Shown here one piece after another: positions 1-5,592 of a stretch of 7,111 nucleotides of DNA. Under the pieces are notes generated by a model, which worked only from the letters and a program-made list of their open reading frames with translations, was not told the origin of the DNA and searched no databases. This stretch comes from Chloroflexota bacterium (GTDB taxonomy: Bacteria; Chloroflexota; Limnocylindria; Limnocylindrales; CSP1-4), in contig JAKAMV010000537.1 of assembly GCA_021812735.1 (NCBI GenBank), positions 1-7,111 of the forward strand, written 5' to 3'. The position numbers were made by a program, and so were the translations under genes. Position 1 is the stretch's first letter. Each line of letters begins with the position of its first letter.

Positions 1-475
1 TCACCGTCGCACCAGCTGCCCGCCCCGCGCGTGCCGCCGCGATGACGACGTCCATCGGCACCTCGAGCTGGAGGAGCAGCACGCGCGTGCCGGCCCAGTC
101 CCACCCCTCGACATCCGCCGGGCCGAGGGCCGCGTTCGCCCCGGGGATGACCACGATGCGGTTGGCGCCGCTGCGCTCGACGCCCACCACCGCCGTCCCC
201 GTGGGGAGCCCCTTCACGGTGCGCACGCGGGAGACATCCACGCCACGCTCGGAGAGGGAGGAGCGCAGCCATCGTCCGGCCTCGTCATCCCCGACGGTGC
301 CGACCAGCCCGACGTTGCCGCCGAGCGCGGCCACGGCGGCCGCCTGATTGCCGCCCTTGCCCCCGGCGAACCGCGACAGGCTGAGGCCGCTCAGCGTCTC
401 ACCGGAATCCGGCCAGCGATCGACGGCGACCACGAGGTCCTGGTTCAGGCTGCCCACGACGACGATTTCGGCCAT
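1..475 (-). CDS. rbsK: Ribokinase (PfkB family), N-terminal half, cut by window edge
   Basis: Ribokinase phosphorylates D-ribose to ribose-5-phosphate with ATP in the cytoplasm. The 158 visible residues start MAEIVVVGSLNQDLVV, the usual first beta strand and sugar-binding Asn/Asp of the family. The substrate-loop motif AGGKGGNQAA follows at about residues 37-46 (GGKGxNQA in ribokinases), then VGTVGDDEAG at about 58-67 and a TGTAVVGVERSGANRIVV stretch at about 92-109, all typical of RbsK. The catalytic Asp and ATP site (usually around residue 250) lie outside the window. The ATG is 3 bp after the stop of the upstream lacI-type gene, so the two are almost certainly co-transcribed and translation may be coupled. 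It could be another PfkB sugar kinase, but the N-terminal motifs fit ribokinase best. Confidence 0.9.
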   Translation of the reverse strand, partial: MAEIVVVGSLNQDLVVAVDRWPDSGETLSGLSLSRFAGGKGGNQAAAVAALGGNVGLVGTVGDDEAGRWLRSSLSERGVDVSRVRTVKGLPTGTAVVGVERSGANRIVVIPGANAALGPADVEGWDWAGTRVLLLQLEVPMDVVIAAARAGRAAGATV

Positions 476-478
476 CGC

Positions 479-1462
479 TCAGGTCGACTCGCGGACCACG
501 AGGCGCGGGGCCACCACGATCTCTGCCGGTGCCGCCGTCGCGTCTGCCATGTGGCGCGCCAGGAGCTCCCACGCCTGGACGCCCATCTGATACGCCGGCT
601 GGAGCACGGTGGTCAGCCGCGGCCGCACCAGGCGAGCCAGCAGCGTGTCGTCGAACCCCACGAGGGCCAGCCGCTCGGGCACCCCCCACCCGCGGTCCTG
701 GCACGCCTGGAGCGCGCCGATCGCGAGCAGGTCGTCGGCCGCGAACAGGGCCGTCACGTCGAGCCCCACCTCGATCCAGCGCAGCATCAGCTCGTAGCCG
801 CTCTCGTAGCTGAAGGCCCCGCGCTCGACCCACCCGCTCTCGGGTTCGACGCCGGCCTCCGCGAGCGCCTCGCGATACCCGGTGAGCCGATCTTCGGCGG
901 AGGCGATCCCCGGCGGGCCGGCCAGGTGGGCGATGCGCCGATGCCCCCGGGCGAGGAGATGCTCCACCGCCAGCCGTGCTCCGAGGCGATGGTCCGTGCT
1001 GACGCAGCTCACGTGCCACCCTGGCACCCGCCGATCCAGCAAGACCACCGGGACGTGGCCCACGAGCTCGCGCAACGCGGCCGGGGCACCGGTCGAGGCG
1101 ATGATCATCCCGTCGACCAGCCGGTCCCGCAGCAGCCCGACGTACTCGGCCTCGCGCTCCGGCACGTTGTCGGCGTTGCCGAAGATCACGGCATACCCGT
1201 CCGCGTGCGCGGCGTCTTCCACCCCGCGCGCCAGGGCCGGGAAGAACGGGTTCGACACATCGGGCAGGATCAGACCGGCGGTTCGGAAGTGGCCGGTTGC
1301 CAGGGCGCGGGCCACGCCATTGGCCCGGTAGTCGAGCGCCGTGGCGGCCTCGAGGACTCGCGCACGTGTCTCCGGCCGTACCCCAGCGACCTCGTTCAGC
1401 ACCCGCGAGACCGTGGCCGTGCCGACCCCCGCCCTGGCAGCGACATCCCGGATGGTGGCCAA
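479..1462 (-). CDS. LacI/GalR-family transcriptional repressor, RbsR-like
   Basis: A DNA-binding repressor of 327 residues, normal for the family. The helix-turn-helix is at residues 3-23 (TIRDVAARAGVGTATVSRVLN) and the hinge helix at about 45-57 (YRANGVARALATG). The periplasmic-binding-protein-like core follows: AGLILPDVSNPFFPALARGV at 62-81, a GHRRIAHLAGP strand, FAADDLLAIGAL, and LVGFDDTLLARLVRPRLTTV near the end. The longest ORF starts at ATG 1516, but that would make both operator palindromes coding and add 18 residues before the HTH. The TTG at 1462 gives the standard MATIRDVA start and has a GAGGG ribosome binding site 8 nt upstream. Its stop is 3 bp from the ribokinase start, so the likely effector is ribose or a related pentose. 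Autoregulation is inferred from the operators in front. Confidence 0.9.
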   Translation of the reverse strand: MATIRDVAARAGVGTATVSRVLNEVAGVRPETRARVLEAATALDYRANGVARALATGHFRTAGLILPDVSNPFFPALARGVEDAAHADGYAVIFGNADNVPEREAEYVGLLRDRLVDGMIIASTGAPAALRELVGHVPVVLLDRRVPGWHVSCVSTDHRLGARLAVEHLLARGHRRIAHLAGPPGIASAEDRLTGYREALAEAGVEPESGWVERGAFSYESGYELMLRWIEVGLDVTALFAADDLLAIGALQACQDRGWGVPERLALVGFDDTLLARLVRPRLTTVLQPAYQMGVQAWELLARHMADATAAPAEIVVAPRLVVREST

Positions 1463-1480
1463 CCCCGACGCCCTCGTCTG

Positions 1481-1520
1481 ACGGAACCGTTTCCATTGGC
1501 ACGGAAGCGGTTCCATTGTG
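1481..1520 (-). promoter_or_regulatory. Tandem LacI-type operators (two 20-bp direct repeats)
   Basis: Two abutting 20-bp repeats (1481-1500 and 1501-1520) match at 16 of 20 positions. Each holds a 12-bp imperfect palindrome with a central CG: GGAACCGTTTCC at 1483-1494 and GGAAGCGGTTCC at 1503-1514. LacI-family repressors bind palindromes with a central CpG. The two centres are exactly 20 bp apart, about two helical turns, so both dimers would sit on the same face of the DNA. The sites lie between the TTGACA hexamer and the TTG start of the repressor gene, as expected for autorepression of the repressor-ribokinase operon. Confidence 0.75.
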
Positions 1521-1533
1521 CAGGTCGTGTCAA
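1505..1533 (-). promoter_or_regulatory. Putative promoter of the lacI-rbsK operon
   Basis: Read on the minus strand, a perfect TTGACA hexamer lies at 1533-1528. A -10 at 17-bp spacing would fall at 1510-1505, inside the upstream operator. The bases there (CCGCTT) are a poor -10, so the exact core is uncertain. A second TTGACA lies at 1557-1552, part of an 8-bp direct repeat (GTGTCAAG on the plus strand at 1527-1534 and 1551-1558) with a 24-bp period. The position fits a repressor-blocked promoter with a leader of roughly 35 nt. Confidence 0.35.
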
Positions 1534-1686
1534 GAGTGTGATCGGCCAGTGTGTCAAGAACGGTGGGTACGTCGAGGCTGGGCGTGAGCCCGAAGGAAGG
1601 CGGCTGCCAGATACCGCTGCCGGGCGGCAGTGGCGGCCCAGGAGATCCGGCGAGCCGCGATGAGTCCTGCGGCGTCCGGCGGTCGT

Positions 1687-1699
1687 ACGGTCGAACCGT
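1687..1699. promoter_or_regulatory. Small inverted repeat upstream of the reductase remnant
   Basis: ACGGT-CGA-ACCGT is a perfect 5-bp inverted repeat with a 3-bp centre. It lies 18 bp before the start codon and just upstream of the GGAGG ribosome binding site (1706-1710) of the plus-strand remnant gene. The position would suit an operator, but the arms are short and chance is a real alternative in DNA of this composition. Confidence 0.2.
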
Positions 1700-1717
1700 T
1701 ACCGAGGAGGGCTCCCG

Positions 1718-1969
1718 ATGCGCAAGGTGACCTATTCGATGGGCATCTCGCTGGACGGCTACATCACCGGTCCGGACGGCGACATCACGGCGCCGCTGAT
1801 CGCGCTGGACGGCGGCGTGGTCGAAGCCGCCGGCGCCCGGTGCTCCGGGAGGTCGATGTACCCGTCGAGGCGAAGGCCCACGATCAGGCGCCCTTCACCT
1901 GCTGCCGGGCCCAGGCATAGAGGGCGTCGTAGACCGGCAGTTCGAGGCGGAGCTGCTCTTGGTCGTTGA
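1718..1969 (+). pseudogene. Truncated RibD-C / dihydrofolate-reductase-like protein remnant
   Basis: The reading frame begins MRKVTYSMGISLDGYITGPD, the characteristic N-terminus of bacterial RibD C-terminal-domain (DHFR-like) reductases. A GGAGG ribosome binding site sits 7 nt before the ATG. The normal continuation is missing: after about residue 23 the sequence is short and unfamiliar, then a GA-x3-GR-x-MY stretch at 39-48 resembles the family's GA-x3-GRxxYE box, several residues too early. From about residue 50 the frame is Arg/Pro-rich with no resemblance. The family is normally about 180-200 residues; this frame is 83, and its last 86 bp are antisense to the convergent ChrB C-terminal gene. 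I read it as a gene with an internal deletion and lost 3' end, perhaps cut off when the chr locus arrived. Expression of a short peptide is possible. Confidence 0.6.
1836..1849 (-). terminator. Weak hairpin downstream of the ChrB gene set
   Basis: CCCGG-TGCT-CCGGG forms a 5-bp stem with a 4-base loop, 34 bp beyond the stop of the last minus-strand ChrB gene. A second inverted repeat (GGCGGC at 1811-1816, GCCGCC at 1826-1831) follows. Neither has a run of T on the minus strand, so they are not classical intrinsic terminators. One may still end or stabilise the chr transcript. Confidence 0.2.
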
Positions 1970-2321
1970 CGCCGAGGTGCATGAAGCCGCGGGCGATCGC
2001 TTCCAGGCCCCGCGACTGGGGTGTGATGTCGGCGTCGTCCGAGACATCGGCACCGTGGACGATCTTCGCGACGAGTGCCAGGGCCGGATCGCCCCCGAGG
2101 TCGTATTCCTCGATCAGCGTCTCGAACGAGCACTTGCCATCGCGGTGGGTGTACGTGGCTCCCGGCGCGTCGAAACTCGTGGCCCCTTCGCGCTCGGCGT
2201 AGGCGAGTACTTCGTCGCGGGGGACGTAGACGATCTCAGCGTCAGCGTCGATGAACTTGCGGATGAGCCAGGGGCAGGCGATCCGGTCAGTGTGGGGGTG
2301 TTCCCGGGTGACCCACTGCAT
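1884..2321 (-). CDS. ChrB C-terminal-domain protein (chromate resistance family), second copy
   Basis: A 145-residue stand-alone version of the ChrB C-terminal (chromate-resistance) domain. Recognisable elements are W3 and T5, D12, the CPWLIRKFIDADAE block at 16-29, a TH (58-59) to C64-F66-E67 segment, HGAD at 89-92, and VYDALYAWARQ at 130-140. The family is tied to chromate resistance, but its biochemical role is not settled; the conserved His/Cys/Asp set suggests a metal or oxyanion site, which is inference. No signal peptide is visible. The ATG at 2321 is preceded by AAAGGAG with 8 nt spacing. It lies 14 bp after the stop of a related but broken copy and is probably the last gene of the same mRNA. 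It is clearly diverged from that copy rather than a recent duplicate, and being intact it may supply the domain the broken copy cannot. Confidence 0.87.
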   Translation of the reverse strand: MQWVTREHPHTDRIACPWLIRKFIDADAEIVYVPRDEVLAYAEREGATSFDAPGATYTHRDGKCSFETLIEEYDLGGDPALALVAKIVHGADVSDDADITPQSRGLEAIARGFMHLGVNDQEQLRLELPVYDALYAWARQQVKGA

Positions 2322-2335
2322 GTCGGGTGCTCCTT

Positions 2336-2768
2336 TCAGGCCGGTTCTCGGCCCAGCAGCAGCGCGCGTTGCTTGAACGCGTAGAGGCCGTCGAATAAGG
2401 GCCGCGTAACATCGAGGACGGCCTCATCGTCGAGGGTCATCGAGAGGCCGCGGATGAGCGTGTCGAGTCCCGGCGCCTCGGGCGCGTCGAAGCGCTCGTC
2501 GGCCAGGTCCGCCTCGTGGATGATCCGGCCGATCTCGTCGAGGGCGGGATCATGGAGCACATAGCGCCGCAGCACGGGTCTCGAAGGTGCAGTCGCCGGC
2601 GTGATGCGAGAGCGGGACACCGCGCATGTCGAAGGCCGTAGCGTCCGCGGGAACCTCGTCTGGGTCATCCACGAAGACGAACTCCGCCCCAGGATCGATG
2701 AACCGGCGGATGAGCCAGGCACAGCCCGCCCGATCCACGTGGCAGCCCCGCCTCGTCGCCCACCTCAT
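2336..2768 (-). pseudogene. ChrB C-terminal-domain gene, first copy, broken by a 1-base insertion
   Basis: The first 65 codons read as a typical ChrB C-terminal domain: MRWATRRGCHVDRAGCAWL, then RRFIDPGAEFVFVDDPDEVP, then LSHHAGDCTFET. The frame then runs to an early stop at 2550. The family sequence resumes in another frame from about 2576 (LRRYVLHDPALDEIGRIIHE, ADLADERFDAPEAPGLD, LFDGLYAF) and ends at the stop at 2336. Dropping one base from the three-base G run on the plus strand at 2576-2578 restores a single frame of 143 residues, matching the 145 of the neighbouring copy. The ATG overlaps the stop of the upstream ChrB N-terminal gene as ATGA, so translation is coupled. Everything but one base looks maintained, so either the mutation is very recent, the base is a sequencing error, or the ribosome slips there. 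Confidence 0.85.
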
Positions 2769-3238
2769 GCGACGGCCACGAGCGTGTCGCCCAGCGCCTC
2801 CACCGCGGCCCGCGCCGGCGCGGCGCTCGGGCCCGGAAAGTAGTCTCGCGCGCCTATCCGTCGCAGCTCGCGGCGGAGGCGGGCCACCGTCCTGCGGCGC
2901 CCCGCCTCGGGCGCGTCGGCGCTCGCCGCCGCCTCGTCGATGACGCGGACGTACTCGGCCGCCACGGTTGCCGCCATCTGCGCGGCGAGCGCGCGCTCCT
3001 GGGCGTCCGATCCCGGCTCCGCGAGCCAGACCGTCGCTTCACCCCCCTGCTCGACTACCTCCTCGGCGAGCCAGTCCAGTCGCTCCCGGGTGCGCGCGTC
3101 GAGCGGCAGGGCGACGACGCCGTCGGCGATCTGGGCCACGCCGAGCCGACGCAGCTGCCGCCAGAGGCTGATCCGTGGCGTCGATGGCTCGCGCGGGAGC
3201 CGGTACGACATGAGTACCCAGCGGGATCGTCGGTCCAT
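2765..3238 (-). CDS. chrB: ChrB N-terminal-domain protein (chromate resistance/regulator family)
   Basis: A 157-residue protein made only of the ChrB N-terminal domain: RWVLMSYRLPREPSTPR at 6-22, W26-R27, RLGVAQIADGVVALP at 31-45, a WLAEEVVEQGGEATVWLAE block at 56-74, a helical Arg-rich middle and ARDYFPGPSA at 130-139. ChrB proteins are usually about 310 residues with both domains in one chain, and in Ochrobactrum tritici ChrB was reported as a chromate-sensing regulator. Here the C-terminal half is a separate gene joined by an ATGA overlap. I chose ATG 3238; a GTG at 3241 and a TTG at 3265 are in frame but the latter would run into the divergent promoter. There is no clear ribosome binding site, and a TAGAGT box ends 7 nt before the ATG, so the mRNA may be leaderless. 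A regulator of the divergent MFS gene is its likely job. Confidence 0.87.
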   Translation of the reverse strand: MDRRSRWVLMSYRLPREPSTPRISLWRQLRRLGVAQIADGVVALPLDARTRERLDWLAEEVVEQGGEATVWLAEPGSDAQERALAAQMAATVAAEYVRVIDEAAASADAPEAGRRRTVARLRRELRRIGARDYFPGPSAAPARAAVEALGDTLVAVA

Positions 3239-3245
3239 CACTCGC

Positions 3246-3251
3246 ACTCTA
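3246..3251 (-). promoter_or_regulatory. -10-like box for the chrB transcript
   Basis: On the minus strand 3251-3246 reads TAGAGT, matching the TAnnnT pattern, with 7 nt between it and the chrB ATG. Initiation would fall at about the start codon, giving a leaderless mRNA. No good -35 hexamer is visible at 16-18 bp; the expected place (3269-3274) lies inside the inverted repeat, so activation or repression by a bound protein is plausible. Confidence 0.35.
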
Positions 3252-3259
3252 CCATCGTC

Positions 3260-3277
3260 GTGCAACCCCGGTTACAC
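3260..3277. promoter_or_regulatory. 18-bp inverted repeat, likely shared operator of chrB and the MFS gene
   Basis: GTGCAACC-CC-GGTTACAC has 7 of 8 matching arm positions around a 2-bp centre. It is centred in the 49-bp gap between the divergent starts at 3238 and 3288. It covers the -35 position of the chrB promoter and most of the -10-like box of the MFS promoter. A dimeric regulator bound here would control both directions at once; the ChrB N-terminal protein is the obvious local candidate, but nothing in the sequence proves that. Confidence 0.55.
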
Positions 3278-3278
3278 T
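3273..3278 (+). promoter_or_regulatory. -10-like box for the MFS transporter gene
   Basis: TACACT fits TAnnnT and ends 9 nt before the GTG start, so transcription would begin at or within a few bases of the start codon. The -35 position (3250-3255) has no consensus and coincides with the -10-like box of the opposing chrB promoter. Confidence 0.4.
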
Positions 3279-3287
3279 TATCTCGAC

Positions 3288-4559
3288 GTGCGCTCGCTCG
3301 GGCCCGACGGCCGCCTCCTGTTCACCACCCGCTCGGTGCGGATGTTCGGCTACGGCCTCGTGTCGGTCGTGCTGGTCCTCTACCTCGCTGCGCTCGGGCT
3401 GCCGGACGTCGCGATCGGCGCGCTGCTCACGCTCACGCTCGCCGGGGACGCGGTCGTCTCGCTCTGGCTCACAACCCACGCCGACCGGGTCGGAAGGCGG
3501 CGCGTGCTCCTCGCCGGGGCGCTGCTGATGTGCCTGGCCGGCGTCGGCTTCGCCGGCACGAGCACCTTCGCCGTCCTCGCGATTGCGGCGACGATCGTGG
3601 TCATCAGTCCGAGCGGCAACGAGGTCGGGCCCTTCCTCGCGGTCGAGCAGGCGTCGCTCGCCCAGACGATCCCCGATGCGGCCCGGACCCGCGTGTTCGG
3701 TTGGTTCAACCTCGCCGGGTCGTTCGCGACCGCCGCCGGGGCACTCACCGGGGGCCTGCTCGCGGGTGCTCTCGTCGGGGCGGGTCGATCACCCCTCGAT
3801 GCCTACCGCGCCGTGATCGTCGGCTACGCCCTGGTCGGGGTCGTGCTGGCCGCCCTGTTCTCCCGGGTCTCCCCGGCGGTGGAGGTGCGCCACGCCCCGG
3901 ACGCATCGATCGCCCGCCGGCTCGGGCTCCATCGCTCGCAGCGCACGGTGGCCCGCCTCTCGGCACTCTTCACCATCGACGCGTTCGGCGGCGGGCTCAT
4001 GATGCAGAGCCTCATCGCCTACTGGTTCCACGTGCGGTTTGGCGCCGCTCCCGCGCTCATCGGCGCGGTCCTGTTCGCGGCCAACCTGTTCGCCGGATTC
4101 TCGGCCCTCGCCGCGGCACGGATTGCGGAGCGCATCGGGCTCGTCCGCACGATGGTGTTCACGCACCTGCCCTCGAACGTCCTGCTCATCGCGGTGCCGT
4201 TCATGCCGACGCTCCCGCTGGCCGTCCTCGTGCTCCTGGCCCGCTTCTCGATCAGCCAGATGGACGTGCCCACCCGCCAGTCCTACACGATGGCGGTGGT
4301 CGAACCCGACGAGCGATCCGCGGCCGCCGGCATCACGGGGATCGCCCGCAGCGTCGGTGCGGCGCTCTCCCCGCTCGCGGCCGCACCCCTCATCGGCAGC
4401 GTGGCCCTGGCTGGCCTCCCGTTCGTCATCGCCGGTGGGCTGAAGATCGCCTACGACGGCCTGTTGTACCGGGGCTTTCGGGGGCTTCGGACCCCAGAAG
4501 AGGGGAATCTCATGGAGGCGGCACCCAGGCCCTCGGCCGGTTCGGACGGGCGGGGCTGA
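3288..4559 (+). CDS. MFS transporter, divergent partner of the chrB genes
   Basis: A 423-residue inner-membrane protein of the major facilitator superfamily, the usual length for a 12-helix member. Hydrophobic segments begin at about residue 21 (GYGLVSVVLVLYLAALGL) and recur to about 400. The loop between helices 2 and 3 carries the MFS motif A in the form THADRVGRRR (63-72). A charged SPSGNEVGPFLAVEQASLAQ stretch (107-126) around helix 4 and a DVPTRQSYTMAVVEPDERSA stretch in the second half are probably substrate-path or gating loops. The C-terminal 25 or so residues are soluble. The GTG at 3288 is the only start that avoids running into chrB; the upstream in-frame ATG at 3210 lies inside chrB. 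Classical chr operons pair ChrB with the ChrA transporter; here an MFS protein holds that place, so export of chromate or another oxyanion is plausible but unproven. Confidence 0.87.
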   Translation: MRSLGPDGRLLFTTRSVRMFGYGLVSVVLVLYLAALGLPDVAIGALLTLTLAGDAVVSLWLTTHADRVGRRRVLLAGALLMCLAGVGFAGTSTFAVLAIAATIVVISPSGNEVGPFLAVEQASLAQTIPDAARTRVFGWFNLAGSFATAAGALTGGLLAGALVGAGRSPLDAYRAVIVGYALVGVVLAALFSRVSPAVEVRHAPDASIARRLGLHRSQRTVARLSALFTIDAFGGGLMMQSLIAYWFHVRFGAAPALIGAVLFAANLFAGFSALAAARIAERIGLVRTMVFTHLPSNVLLIAVPFMPTLPLAVLVLLARFSISQMDVPTRQSYTMAVVEPDERSAAAGITGIARSVGAALSPLAAAPLIGSVALAGLPFVIAGGLKIAYDGLLYRGFRGLRTPEEGNLMEAAPRPSAGSDGRG

Positions 4560-4747
4560 GGGGATCGACGGCGAGTCTTCGACTACGCGTTGTCCCCGCC
4601 GCAAGGACCACCTTCCGGAGGGGCGAGCCAGCCTGGCGCGACGAGCGGAGCCTCAGGTTCTCTGCGCTCATTCCTTTTCGGTGCATAGTCAGCCCAGTTC
4701 GGCGTCCAGTCCGGGGCACGCGTGTCGTGCGGATGCCGAGCACTCCC

Positions 4748-4753
4748 AGGAGG
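4748..4753 (+). promoter_or_regulatory. Ribosome binding site AGGAGG of the unrecognised gene
   Basis: A full AGGAGG lies 6 nt before the ATG at 4760. It is the strongest Shine-Dalgarno sequence in the window and fixes the start. Upstream, CATAGT at 4684-4689, preceded by TG one base further on (extended -10 style), is a possible -10, without a convincing -35. The 200-bp gap after the MFS gene has no other feature I can support. Confidence 0.7.
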
Positions 4754-4759
4754 CTGGCC

Positions 4760-5488
4760 ATGTCGACGGTTGAACTGCACGGGGAGATCTACGCGAGCCT
4801 GCCAGCGGAGGCTTTCCGATTCCGAACTGCAGAGCTGGCGATCGAAGCCGGACTCAACACGGAGGGCGGCCGTCTGTTCGTTCGCGCGACTCTCGTGCGC
4901 GAGAACAGCCCGACCGACTTGGTGGCAGCGCGGGACTCAGCCGCCGCGGAACTGGACCCGCTGCTTCTCGCAGCGTCTCTAGCCCACGGGCGAGCAATCC
5001 GTGCAAAGTGGGGCGGCGGCCGCCTTCTGGGTACGTCGGGCGCCAGCACTTTCGGGATCTCGCCAGCTATCTACACCGCAAAGGTCCGGGCGCCGCTTCA
5101 GGCGCTGAGCATGTATAGGTCAGGTGGCGATGTGATCGCCTCTCACCAGGAGCTCCGCGCCGCCATCGCTCGCTGGCGCGACTCCTTCGACTACCTCCGG
5201 AGCGACAAGGCGGCGTCGATGTCTCTGGTGTACCTCTCCGTGGCGGTCCTGGTGAACCACAGCCAGAGAGACGACACCAAGAGGGAGTGGCTCAAGGCAG
5301 CCGGAGCCATCAAGTTCGACCGAGACGACATGGCACAGCTGTACGACAGCCTCCAGTTTGGGCGACACGCGAACCAACCGATTGCGACTCGGAGCCTACA
5401 AGCCGCGAAGCGCCAGCCCCTGAGCGCACACGACTGCTGTTTCATGGCGGCCGACTTCATCGACGCCTACCGCAGCAAGATCCTTTGA
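4760..5488 (+). CDS. Hypothetical protein, mostly helical, unrecognised
   Basis: A 242-residue soluble protein I do not recognise. It has no signal peptide or membrane segment. The N-terminal 50 residues (VELHGEIYASLPAEAFRFR, then AELAIEAG and LFVRATLV) look mixed alpha/beta. A middle Gly-rich stretch, AKWGGGRLLGTSGASTFGI (82-100), separates it from a helical C-terminal half with SYxxW-like aromatic spacing (ARWRDSFDYL, 137-146), a hydrophobic helix SMSLVYLSVAVLV (153-165), and a terminal QFGRHANQP to DAYRSKIL segment (199-242). The helical half faintly resembles HEPN-like domains, but the R-x4-6-H motif is not clear. Codon choice differs from the neighbours: AGA, AGG, CTA, CAA and TCA codons occur, which are rare elsewhere in the window, hinting at transfer. 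The start is firm from its ribosome binding site. It stands alone between the MFS gene and the insertion sequence. Confidence 0.75.
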   Translation: MSTVELHGEIYASLPAEAFRFRTAELAIEAGLNTEGGRLFVRATLVRENSPTDLVAARDSAAAELDPLLLAASLAHGRAIRAKWGGGRLLGTSGASTFGISPAIYTAKVRAPLQALSMYRSGGDVIASHQELRAAIARWRDSFDYLRSDKAASMSLVYLSVAVLVNHSQRDDTKREWLKAAGAIKFDRDDMAQLYDSLQFGRHANQPIATRSLQAAKRQPLSAHDCCFMAADFIDAYRSKIL

Positions 5489-5535
5489 CCTGCTCGCGGA
5501 AAGAGGCATTGGCCGATGGGACGCACTTGGCACTA

Positions 5536-5552
5536 GTACTTACTCGCGTAGA
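5536..5552 (+). repeat. IS630-family left terminal inverted repeat
   Basis: GTACTTACTCGCGTAGA, identical to the reverse complement of the right end. The likeness continues loosely inward to an ATGGC shared by both ends. Confidence 0.92.
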
Positions 5553-5592
5553 AGAGCGGCAGTGATGGCGCTTGTTCTGCTACGCTGGGCCG

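Noticed and set aside
399..1502. Long open frame of 367 codons on the minus strand
   Set aside because: Arg/Gly/Pro-rich shadow of the LacI-family gene in a GC-rich sequence; no family resemblance.
551..1663. 370-codon open frame on the plus strand
   Set aside because: Antisense to the LacI-family gene, which has clear domain motifs; this frame has none.
1759..2133. Minus-strand frame containing VGLRLDGYID, reminiscent of a DHFR-like start
   Set aside because: It overlaps the ChrB C-terminal gene in another frame and the likeness is limited to a few residues.
2940..3287. N-terminal extension of the MFS gene
   Set aside because: It is antisense to the ChrB N-terminal gene and not membrane-like; GTG 3288 with the adjacent -10-like box is better.
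4480..4495. Possible terminator hairpin GGGG/CCCC near the MFS 3' end
   Set aside because: It lies inside the coding sequence, the stem is only 4 bp and no T run follows.
3260..4759. In-frame upstream extension of the unrecognised gene through the whole MFS region
   Set aside because: The extension is an Arg/Pro-rich off-frame reading of the MFS gene; the AGGAGG-preceded ATG at 4760 is the real start.
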